From: a virus
DNA: 38,529 nt
IMG/VR virus record: IMGVR_UViG_3300032282_004073
Span: 1 to 38,529 of that record
Reading direction: 5' to 3' (one strand)
The position numbers and the translations under genes are program-made. Below are positions 1 to 8,427 of the stretch, piece by piece. Below the pieces are notes generated by a model that saw nothing but the letters and a program-made list of their open reading frames with translations, was not told the origin of the DNA and searched no databases. Within the stretch, counting starts at the first letter, position 1. The number at the start of each line of letters is the position of its first letter.

Positions 1-3000
1 AATTTGCTTTCACCAGTTAAAGATTTATTTTCTGTAGGCAATGTAATTAACACCTCCTTATAATTCTCTCCACCGGGAAGTTGGTATGGAGAGAATTTAG
101 TAGTACCTGAGCTAGAGGAATCATGTTCAATCGCCACTCTCATCTTTGCTCCCTCAAGACTGCTCCACGTTCCATCTCCACCTACCCTGTCACCATTAGG
201 ATCTTCAATAATATAATTATTGAACGCAGTTTCTCTTACTGTCCAACCACCATTTTTATAAATACCACTACCAGATAGCTTCCATTCATTAGGGTTTAAA
301 GGCACGCCAGCTTCTTTTTTTATCTCCTTAATCTCAATCCTGTTATCCTTCATGAACTGGAGGACATCTTCTTTGGATAATTGCTGATCAGGTTTCATAC
401 CCCCGAGCCAGTCAGCTAATCCAGAAAACACAGCTTCATCAGACTTTACACCAACAATATCTTTCCACTTCTGAACAGAACCTTTGGATTGTTTGAAAGT
501 ATTGATACGATCTTCTATTGGGGAATAGAATCCATCTACTATTTCCGTATCGTCTGCTTGGAATTTTGAGCCTGATCCTTCACTTCTTTCTTCACCAGTA
601 TTTCCTTCACCTGTGGTAGATTTTTCTCCATAGATTTTATTATATGCTCTTGCTGCGGCATCCTGCCTTCTTTGATCAACTTCTGAACGATCAATGCCAT
701 ATCTTTCTGGCTGAACATCTGATTTTGATTTTCCATAACCTTTCAATATTTTGTTAACACCATCAACAAAAGAATAACTTTCAACAGAAGCACCCATATT
801 TTTATAGAGCTGCTGCTCCATATACCACAAAGTAGCCTGTAATTCATGTACCTGTAGTCCCAGATCTTTAGCCACTCTATTTGCAGCCTCACGCATAATA
901 TTGCGCTCAATATCAGTTCTTGGGGTTTCTTGTATAACTAATTTACCTTTTTTCCCTTCAGTAATCAAAGTTCCCATCATTCTATTCCAAGTCCTACTCC
1001 ACCATAAATCCATTGTTAGTTCAGATGGGACACCTGTAACATTTTGATAAAATGATCCTAGTTTTTCACCCAAAATAAACGCACCAGTTCTTTCGCCTAT
1101 AGGATTTATTTTACCCTTCCCTCCAAGAACATCAGGTACACTTGGATTATAATTACGCAGATCTACAATAGAATGTTTACTATCTAACCATTTTATTGTA
1201 TTTTCAATACTACCCTGAGCTTGAATTACTTTCTCAAGCCTACTAAGATTAACTTCAACAATATTTCCTCTTGTAGTCCAACCCTTACCTAATACTCCAG
1301 TATCTGTTTGTTCTTCTGAAATTATTTTATCATGGTTAATTTTAAATACACTTTTTCCAGATCTGTAAATTGTGTTTGTTGGATTTTTCTTTACTAATCT
1401 AAAACTTTTAGTAACTTCTTCACCTTCTTTGTTTTTGTATACAACTTCAAATTGTTCTGCAATATCTTTTTTTAATACTTTAATTTCTTTCCCATATTTA
1501 TTTTTAAGAAATATTGCATTTGATGTTTCACGATCTATTGCCCCACTTGGAGCATCATATCCAGTAGAGTTTTTTACGTTAGTTCTAATTGAAACTTGTC
1601 CCGGCTGGTACTTTACAAAAACACCATTTTTTCTGTCAAATTCTTTCCAAATATTAAAAGCAGCAGGTACGTTTTCTTTAGGATTAACACCAAGAGAAGA
1701 TAGCGAAAGAACAGCAGCAAACAATTTCATGTTGTTCTCATCGCGCAGATCATTTTCTTTAGGCATTTCACCTTTCTCAATTGCTATTCTAGATGCATCA
1801 TGAAGTTTAGCTCTATATTCATCTACCTTTTTAGTATACCAATCTAATCCACTATCAAAATCATGCTCACCTAAAAAATATCTTAATTCCTGAATTGCAT
1901 CATCGTAGAACCTCTGTATTCTATCTTCTGCACTAGATTCAGGAGATAGTTTAGATTTTGCCCAAGATTCAACTGTTTGAGCAATTGTAAGTACTTTCGC
2001 TTTTTGTTTTCTATCATCTCTAAGTGCATCTTCAGCTTCAATTTGAGCTTTGAATCCAGAATTTCCTTCTACTGCATCACCTGAAACATTTTTCCCTCCT
2101 TTCAACAAATCCTTAGCCAAGGTTACAACAAACTTATCCAATGGCATGTTTGCTAAATCTTGATTACTGATCTCGTCATTTTTAAAACCTAGTAAAGATT
2201 TTACAGAATTCCAGAAATCATTCCATAATGATCGTGCGCTCTTGCTTGATAGATTAATCTCTGAGGCAGCTTTCCCAATTTGTTTGACCATCCACTCTTC
2301 TGCCTTATTATCATATGAAAGTTTAGAATATGCAGATCCAAGTCCAAATCCACCATATTCTTCAAAATGATCATCAGCATATTTCATCGCACGGGCATGC
2401 AATTCTGGATTATGATTTTTCATCATTTTCCAATAAAGATGTCCAAATTCGTGTAATGCAGTATCCGCTTTAACTGAAGAAGGATTAAGATATACAATAT
2501 CCCTTACATCATCATACCAACCGTTTGCCCTTTTAGCTATTTGATAATCTAAATCAGATAATTTACCATCATCAAAAGCTTGTTTTATTTTATTATTGTA
2601 ATCGTCAATAACCACTTCCAAGTGTGGAATCATGGGAGACCAAACCCCATATAGTTGACGAGCCAATTTTTTTGTCAAATCATAATGCTCGTTAGTTGGC
2701 AGTTCAACTTGTTCATCAAATGATTTTGCAGAATCTTCAACAGTTCTTGAGGTTTTTACACCTTCTTCTATATCTGGATGAAAATCACCAAATTTTTCTG
2801 ACTCATAATGTTTCCCACTATTGACTGCTTCATCTCCAGTCAATATATCGCCCCTCATTTTTTCTATACCCGATCCATCTACATGTACTTTACCCTCAGA
2901 ATTAATATATGTAGGCTGATTGTTTACTTTTGAAAAATAGTCTGCTTCATCTTTTTCTATTCCAGTAACTAAATATGACTTTTCACCAGAACGGCTTATT

Positions 3001-6000
3001 TCATGTACATTGTCTTCGCCATAAATATCAACAAGTGATTTTTTAAAATCTTTATTAGAACTTTCATTAGATGAAAGAATTGCCCAATCATTTCGTGATT
3101 GTAGTTCATCTATGCTTTTAAGAGATGGACCTTTGTCACGTCCCATTACCTCAGCTTTAAAAGATAGATCTTCTAATTTATTTAATATTTCTGCTGGTTT
3201 GAGATTTGTATCAATGCCATTTTCTAATGCTGCCTTATGTAAAGCAGGTATATTTAATCTTCCTGTATTTGCTAAGTCTAATGCTCTTGCTCCACTTGGA
3301 GTTAAAAATATATGACCCTCAGATCTTTTTTGTTCATAACTTGCCACACGATCATACATGCTATTGATATGATCTTTATATTCATTTTCAAAATTGTCAA
3401 TTGTGTCGTGTATATCTTTCCAACTTTCTGGAGCACTATCAGCACTATTTAAAACATCAAAAAGATTTTTTTCTCCATCTGACACTTCTTCGCCATTAGT
3501 AAGTTTTTGTCTTACATTTTGTAAGAAATCCACTGGGGTTTCATATGATGATTCAATTGATCTCCATTGTACTCTTTGATTTTCAGCATCTTTTTCATTT
3601 TCTTCAAGATGGCTATTTCTTTCATCTTCAACTTTTTGCTGCCTTCTTACTGATTCAGGATTATCTTGTCTAGACCTATTTATTATTCTAGAGTTCTTGT
3701 AGTCCATTTTATCGACAACGGACTTTAAATTGGCTTCCTGATCAGGCGTTGCAAACTTTATTCTTTCTTTGGCATTTTCTTTTATGAATAAGTTTGTTAA
3801 TAATTTTGATCTATCTTCTTCCGTCAGCTTACCATTATCACTTTCATTGTAATAAGGAATTTTAGATTTTAATTCAACTATTTTATCAATGGAAGCGTTT
3901 ACTATGTCATAATGCCTTTGATCGATTGTTCCATTATTCAATGATTCCTTAAGTACGTATTTAGAGTACTCAGGATTCTTTGCCATAAAGTATAATGATT
4001 CCCTTTCGGCTGGCTCAATTCCCCTTTTATACAAAGAAGTCCCAGCAGTCTTTAAAAGAAACATCCAGCTTGAACCAATCATATGTGCAGTAGATGCAAC
4101 TGCGTTTTCAGTTACATGATTCCAATCTACTTCTTCGTTATTGAATTTATCAGCGATTGCATTTGCAAAGGTTTGTCCTCCACCAAATACGCCACCCATT
4201 GTAGCTGCTTCTTTGCCAACATTTTTTGCAGCATCAATTATACCCATCTGTGCCCTACTTCTTCCAGCAGCTATATTATCAATTAAATTTTCAGATAAAC
4301 CATTAACAATCTTTGCAGATTCTGATCCCGGGATATATTTTGATAATGCTCCTCCACCTGCCAATGCTACTGCACCAGCAGCAACACCATAAGATCTTGA
4401 TTTTTTTAACGCATCTGGATCTCCTGATGCCAATAATTGAGAATATACTTTTTGTTGTGTATCTAATCCTATACTTAGTGCCAATGAAACTGGTGTACCT
4501 CCCATCGTAGCTGCTCCCAAACCGTAACCAACAACATCTGCAACCATTGATGCGCCATTATACAACAAATTTCGAAAAGTAAGTTTGTCGTTTCTGTCAT
4601 CTGTTGCGTTTGCCTCGATCAAATCTTTGGGATGTTCTAAAGCAGCTTTGATATATCTTTTATTCTTTTCTGCATCAGAAACATTAGATTTATTTATTGA
4701 CAACCATATTCTAGATAGTTCTCCGTTTGGTCTTATAGTCATGCCTTCACCCCTATCTTCAATAGGAGCTTCATTTGCATATTCTCTGTACGACTTTCCA
4801 ATATTTCCTGATTCAGAAGACGTTCCACCTAATTCTAATATTCCGGAATAGCCATTCTTGACAACATCTAAAATTTTATTTGCAAAGTCTGATACATAGT
4901 CGTGACTACCTGTATACTCTTTTATTGCTTTATTTATATTATATCCATTAATCAATGAATATTTATCACCAGAATTTTCAGTTTGTTTGATTAAGTCTTC
5001 GTATTGTGAAATTATTACGTCTGTAGATGGATTCTTTCTAGTTGGATCATTTTGAGCAACTAAATTTATAACCCTATTGGCATCATTAATTACTGATGCT
5101 TTCCCCTTTTTTTGCAAATCATCCAGTGTTTTTTGAACTCCAGTTTGACGATCTAAAGCAGTTGTTATGCCAATATTCGCTGGACCAGTAAGAGAAAATG
5201 ATTGAGGGAGATCTTGAAATTGAATCTTGGAAAGTATTTCAGAAGGAGTTACATCTCCTTTAGTACTTAAGGCTTTGAGTAACCTTTTATATTCTTCTGG
5301 GTTTGTGATTTGTATATTCCTTAACGCAGCATACTGATTTATGTTATCAAGACCAAGTTTTTTACCGTAACCAGCATTCCATTCATCCTTTATGTATGGA
5401 TTTGTAGATTTTAAAGCATTATCAAATACTGATGATAATTTTCGATCTACATCTTTGGTAAGTCCTTTCCCGTCAAGCAAACCCCTAACAGTCCAATAAT
5501 TATTACCAAGGGATTCTGGATTAACATTACCATCATTATCTACCGGAACCTGAAGATATTTAGCAACATCTTTTTGTATACCGTTTTGTTTAGCTATATA
5601 TAAAATATCGCCTTCATCAAGTATTTGTTGTGCTTTAGGTCGATCTTCAAAATATAGTTTTTGAATCGCGTGTAGACTATTACTAGAATTATTTTTAGTT
5701 AAATTAAACCAAGGATGCTCATCAAAAAAATTAGGATCAAATCCTGTAGTCTCCTTTAATATCCGGTCTTGATCATCCTTTTTAGAATCAATTCCCGGTA
5801 CAGTTCCTAATGGAGTAGAAATAGGATTTGCCTGTTTAATTGATTTAGATTTATTATAAGCATCAAGTTGATCGTATGGATCTATATTTTCATTGTACGG
5901 CTTTTTCGGCTTAGTATTATTGAATATTAAATTATCATTTCCCCAGCTTGGACCAGATTTTTGAGGATTTTGAGGTAAGTAAGGACCATTTAACGGTTTC

Positions 6001-6326
6001 GCTTTGGGTTCTTCTTCAACATTACTTTGTACTGCTTGTTGATCATTTTGCCCGAAAGATTGAGCAGTTTGATTGCCAGAATATATATTATTGAGGCTAT
6101 AATCGTCCGTATTTTTTTTTATCCCGCCCGTTTCTGGTGCAGGTAATATTTTTGATTCAAATGTTGAATAATCTCCAAGATCAAATTCCTTAGAAGCAGC
6201 CGTCCAAAAATTTTTTCTTACTATTGGATCTGCAAGATTTTTTCTAAAACTATCTAATGAACCTAAGTCAAAAGTATTACTGGTTGCTTCCCAAATTGAT
6301 TTTATTTTATCGTCTTCACCAATCAT
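1..6326 (-). CDS. Giant large polyvalent-type virion protein with zinc-peptidase domain (3' end off window)
   Basis: Read from ATG at 6326, this frame stays open to position 1, giving at least 2108 residues with no stop; the C-terminus lies beyond the left edge. Residues about 1-200 are polar and Asn/Gln-rich. Residues about 590-700 hold Gly/Ala-rich hydrophobic stretches that could insert into a membrane. A zinc-peptidase motif HEFGH is at residues 1292-1296 and is followed some 45 residues on by AEEW, whose glutamate could be the third zinc ligand. Near the edge, YQLPGGENY at 2081-2089 matches a motif I recognise from phage and conjugative-element large polyvalent proteins (the class described by Iyer, Aravind and colleagues). 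It follows two ejection-type proteins, so by inference it is packaged in the virion and delivered into the host. The substrate of the peptidase is unknown. The leader lacks a Shine-Dalgarno sequence. Confidence 0.85.
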   Translation of the reverse strand, partial: MIGEDDKIKSIWEATSNTFDLGSLDSFRKNLADPIVRKNFWTAASKEFDLGDYSTFESKILPAPETGGIKKNTDDYSLNNIYSGNQTAQSFGQNDQQAVQSNVEEEPKAKPLNGPYLPQNPQKSGPSWGNDNLIFNNTKPKKPYNENIDPYDQLDAYNKSKSIKQANPISTPLGTVPGIDSKKDDQDRILKETTGFDPNFFDEHPWFNLTKNNSSNSLHAIQKLYFEDRPKAQQILDEGDILYIAKQNGIQKDVAKYLQVPVDNDGNVNPESLGNNYWTVRGLLDGKGLTKDVDRKLSSVFDNALKSTNPYIKDEWNAGYGKKLGLDNINQYAALRNIQITNPEEYKRLLKALSTKGDVTPSEILSKIQFQDLPQSFSLTGPANIGITTALDRQTGVQKTLDDLQKKGKASVINDANRVINLVAQNDPTRKNPSTDVIISQYEDLIKQTENSGDKYSLINGYNINKAIKEYTGSHDYVSDFANKILDVVKNGYSGILELGGTSSESGNIGKSYREYANEAPIEDRGEGMTIRPNGELSRIWLSINKSNVSDAEKNKRYIKAALEHPKDLIEANATDDRNDKLTFRNLLYNGASMVADVVGYGLGAATMGGTPVSLALSIGLDTQQKVYSQLLASGDPDALKKSRSYGVAAGAVALAGGGALSKYIPGSESAKIVNGLSENLIDNIAAGRSRAQMGIIDAAKNVGKEAATMGGVFGGGQTFANAIADKFNNEEVDWNHVTENAVASTAHMIGSSWMFLLKTAGTSLYKRGIEPAERESLYFMAKNPEYSKYVLKESLNNGTIDQRHYDIVNASIDKIVELKSKIPYYNESDNGKLTEEDRSKLLTNLFIKENAKERIKFATPDQEANLKSVVDKMDYKNSRIINRSRQDNPESVRRQQKVEDERNSHLEENEKDAENQRVQWRSIESSYETPVDFLQNVRQKLTNGEEVSDGEKNLFDVLNSADSAPESWKDIHDTIDNFENEYKDHINSMYDRVASYEQKRSEGHIFLTPSGARALDLANTGRLNIPALHKAALENGIDTNLKPAEILNKLEDLSFKAEVMGRDKGPSLKSIDELQSRNDWAILSSNESSNKDFKKSLVDIYGEDNVHEISRSGEKSYLVTGIEKDEADYFSKVNNQPTYINSEGKVHVDGSGIEKMRGDILTGDEAVNSGKHYESEKFGDFHPDIEEGVKTSRTVEDSAKSFDEQVELPTNEHYDLTKKLARQLYGVWSPMIPHLEVVIDDYNNKIKQAFDDGKLSDLDYQIAKRANGWYDDVRDIVYLNPSSVKADTALHEFGHLYWKMMKNHNPELHARAMKYADDHFEEYGGFGLGSAYSKLSYDNKAEEWMVKQIGKAASEINLSSKSARSLWNDFWNSVKSLLGFKNDEISNQDLANMPLDKFVVTLAKDLLKGGKNVSGDAVEGNSGFKAQIEAEDALRDDRKQKAKVLTIAQTVESWAKSKLSPESSAEDRIQRFYDDAIQELRYFLGEHDFDSGLDWYTKKVDEYRAKLHDASRIAIEKGEMPKENDLRDENNMKLFAAVLSLSSLGVNPKENVPAAFNIWKEFDRKNGVFVKYQPGQVSIRTNVKNSTGYDAPSGAIDRETSNAIFLKNKYGKEIKVLKKDIAEQFEVVYKNKEGEEVTKSFRLVKKNPTNTIYRSGKSVFKINHDKIISEEQTDTGVLGKGWTTRGNIVEVNLSRLEKVIQAQGSIENTIKWLDSKHSIVDLRNYNPSVPDVLGGKGKINPIGERTGAFILGEKLGSFYQNVTGVPSELTMDLWWSRTWNRMMGTLITEGKKGKLVIQETPRTDIERNIMREAANRVAKDLGLQVHELQATLWYMEQQLYKNMGASVESYSFVDGVNKILKGYGKSKSDVQPERYGIDRSEVDQRRQDAAARAYNKIYGEKSTTGEGNTGEERSEGSGSKFQADDTEIVDGFYSPIEDRINTFKQSKGSVQKWKDIVGVKSDEAVFSGLADWLGGMKPDQQLSKEDVLQFMKDNRIEIKEIKKEAGVPLNPNEWKLSGSGIYKNGGWTVRETAFNNYIIEDPNGDRVGGDGTWSSLEGAKMRVAIEHDSSSSGTTKFSPYQLPGGENYKEVLITLPTENKSLTGESK

Positions 6327-6330
6327 TTGT

Positions 6331-6430
6331 AACCGGGGATTTTTATTTTTTGTATTATTTTTTTTATTTCGGTTGTTGGTAACCGGGGATTTTTATTTTT
6401 TGTTTTGCTTTATTTATTTCGGTTGTTTTT
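6331..6430. repeat. Imperfect tandem duplication of a 50-bp unit
   Basis: Positions 6331-6380 and 6381-6430 align with about 44 of 50 identical bases; the first 23 bases of the units are the same. The unit length is not a multiple of three. On the minus strand one copy forms the last codons of the 423-residue protein (C-terminus IPGYQQPK) and the other forms the 37-base leader of the giant gene. The duplication therefore separates two genes that would otherwise be closer or overlapping. Confidence 0.8.
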
Positions 6431-7635
6431 GCTTTACCAAAATTCAACGGAATATTTACTTCACTTTCATCTAATCTTATTCCTGTATCAGTTCCATCGT
6501 TCTTGTAAACACCAATTTTATCATCAGCAATTTGAACTTTATAATTATTCAATTTTACATTTGACTTTCCAGTAAGATCTTTTAATTTATTATGAATCAA
6601 ATTTATTACCCGTCCATCCAAACTTCCGATAGGTGATCCTGCAATAGCTTGACCTTTTGCCTTACCATATATATCTTCTGAAATTTGTTGATTATAATTG
6701 TATGTTGGGGCAACTTTTGTTATATCATTAGTTTTATTGGTTTGTTTTGAATAGTCAGCATTATTAAATTCATCATTAAGAATGGTAAATTTTGCCTTCA
6801 AAAATGCAGATTTGTCATTAGGATCAACTTTATTTGATATAAGCATTTGTTTTGCTCTTGCATTGAATGCCGCATCTACAGGACTACCTTCAGGAATATA
6901 TTGATTATAAATCTCTGGAGTTATATTGGTTATTGCTTTCCCGTATGTGGGAGATTTAGGATCGTCATCAATTTTTTGATAGTTTTTTATTTCAAACTCA
7001 TGATCTTCTGAAACTAAATGCCTATTTTTTTCAATTTTTTTTACAAAAGCTATTTTCTTGTATGGTTCATCCTTCAATGCTGCTCTAAAACCATTCATTG
7101 CTTCCGGTATATCCACAAAGTTTTCCGGACTTGATTTCAAGGTCGCATCACCCCAATTTATATTTGTATTTATATCACTCGCATTTTTTAAAGTTCCATC
7201 TGAATTGTATAAAGCATTATGAAGAGCGGCAGCATATAAAGTTTCCTTGTCCCATCCGGGTATTTTACCCATCATGGTAAAATGCTTATCTAAATCTGAA
7301 CGAACTATTTTTACTTTATTTGACCATAAAGCTGTTTGAGTCAACGCCTGATTTACAAATTGTTCAAGTTCATTTGAACTTGCCTTGGGATTTTTTAGAA
7401 TATAATCTGATACGGATTTTTGAATACCTGATAATGATTCATTAACAACGTAAGGGTCAAACTCTTTTGATAACGTAGCTGGATTTATTTGCTGAAGTAT
7501 TCCATTTTTACGCATGTCATCTTCATGCTTTAGCATTGAGCTATGATAATCATCTATTCTTTTTTGTTCAGCAAGTTGTGCAGCAACTTGTGTAAATGAA
7601 TTCTGTTGAGGTAATATAGCTTCTGCTTGTACCAT
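6364..7635 (-). CDS. Probable internal virion / ejection protein
   Basis: A 423-residue, mostly polar protein (ATG at 7635, TAA at 6364-6366) with no enzyme motif that I recognise. The N-terminal 100 residues are predicted helical, with many Gln, Ala and Lys (QVAAQLAEQKRIDDYHSS). The middle and C-terminal parts are Asn/Lys/Asp-rich. It lies between the glycine-zipper protein and the giant polyvalent protein, directly after the tail hub in transcription order, which in short-tailed phages is where ejected cargo proteins are encoded. Role by position only. Its last codons come from a 50-bp tandem duplication, so the C-terminus may differ from that of relatives. Confidence 0.75.
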   Translation of the reverse strand: MVQAEAILPQQNSFTQVAAQLAEQKRIDDYHSSMLKHEDDMRKNGILQQINPATLSKEFDPYVVNESLSGIQKSVSDYILKNPKASSNELEQFVNQALTQTALWSNKVKIVRSDLDKHFTMMGKIPGWDKETLYAAALHNALYNSDGTLKNASDINTNINWGDATLKSSPENFVDIPEAMNGFRAALKDEPYKKIAFVKKIEKNRHLVSEDHEFEIKNYQKIDDDPKSPTYGKAITNITPEIYNQYIPEGSPVDAAFNARAKQMLISNKVDPNDKSAFLKAKFTILNDEFNNADYSKQTNKTNDITKVAPTYNYNQQISEDIYGKAKGQAIAGSPIGSLDGRVINLIHNKLKDLTGKSNVKLNNYKVQIADDKIGVYKNDGTDTGIRLDESEVNIPLNFGKAKTTEINKAKQKIKIPGYQQPK

Positions 7636-7695
7636 TATTTAGTTTTACGGTCCTTAGTGAAGTTTATAAAAATGATTTAATTGCATCTTTTATGC

Positions 7696-8427
7696 CTACC
7701 AAGGTCTTCTCCGAAGCAATGACGTGTCCATCTTGTTTTCGAGTCCTGCTACCGAACTCGCCAAGCCAGTGGATGGGGAGGTGGGATGAAGCCATGACAT
7801 GTTCCACGGTGGAGTGTCCCCACCGGATCCCGGTTGATCAACAGAACCTGATTTTTGCCCAAACATGCCCAATTTATTCATATACATAGCAGAAGACGCT
7901 GCATTACCGAATGCACCAAATGCACCCATAGTAGTTTGACGAGCTGCATTTTGAAGAGACATTTTACGATCCATGTCCATCTGATACTTTTGAAACATGT
8001 TGTTATATGCCTTGTCGTTCTCTGCTGTATTTGCATTCAACGCATTGTACACTTCTGAACGTCTTTGAGTAAAGTCGTTTGCGTCTTGCGCTCCTTGAGC
8101 AAATAAAGATTCGTTGTCTTTGTCCTGCATGTTGTTCAAACCCTGTAGCTGCTGATCGGGAGATAAAGAACCTAACAGTTTATAACGAGCTGCGTTACCC
8201 CGAGCCATCCGATCGTATCCGGCAGACCGATAAGGAGAGTTAGCATACAGATTGTTCTGCGCCATGCCAAGCATTTGTTTGGCATATGGTGATTTCTGAA
8301 ATTGTTCATAAATGGGGTTAATTTTAGAGGCTTCTTTCCTCATTTTACCAGCCATTACGAGACCACCGATACCTTGTGCCAGCGATGAGGCAATGCCCAG
8401 TCCGGCTGAAATTGGATCTAAACTCAT
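7696..8427 (-). CDS. Probable ejection protein with glycine-zipper N-terminus
   Basis: A 243-residue protein whose first 30 residues (ISAGLGIASSLAQGIGGLVMAG) form a small-residue, glycine-zipper-like hydrophobic segment. This is common at the N-terminus of phage pilot or ejection proteins that form a channel through the host envelope. The rest is helical and rich in Gln, Asn, Ala and Met, with a Pro/Gly/Ser-rich tail near residues 195-225. The ATG at 8425-8427 overlaps the tail-hub stop codon as ATGA, so the two are translationally coupled. Assignment rests on composition and place, not on a recognised domain. Confidence 0.75.
   Translation of the reverse strand: MSLDPISAGLGIASSLAQGIGGLVMAGKMRKEASKINPIYEQFQKSPYAKQMLGMAQNNLYANSPYRSAGYDRMARGNAARYKLLGSLSPDQQLQGLNNMQDKDNESLFAQGAQDANDFTQRRSEVYNALNANTAENDKAYNNMFQKYQMDMDRKMSLQNAARQTTMGAFGAFGNAASSAMYMNKLGMFGQKSGSVDQPGSGGDTPPWNMSWLHPTSPSTGLASSVAGLENKMDTSLLRRRPW

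Noticed and set aside
539-736. A 65-residue minus-strand ORF
   Set aside because: It lies in another frame inside the giant gene, whose frame is open without interruption here.
1372-4851. Several plus-strand ORFs of 60-143 residues
   Set aside because: All are antisense shadows of the giant gene, with hydrophobic Phe/Ser/Leu-rich composition typical of reverse reading.
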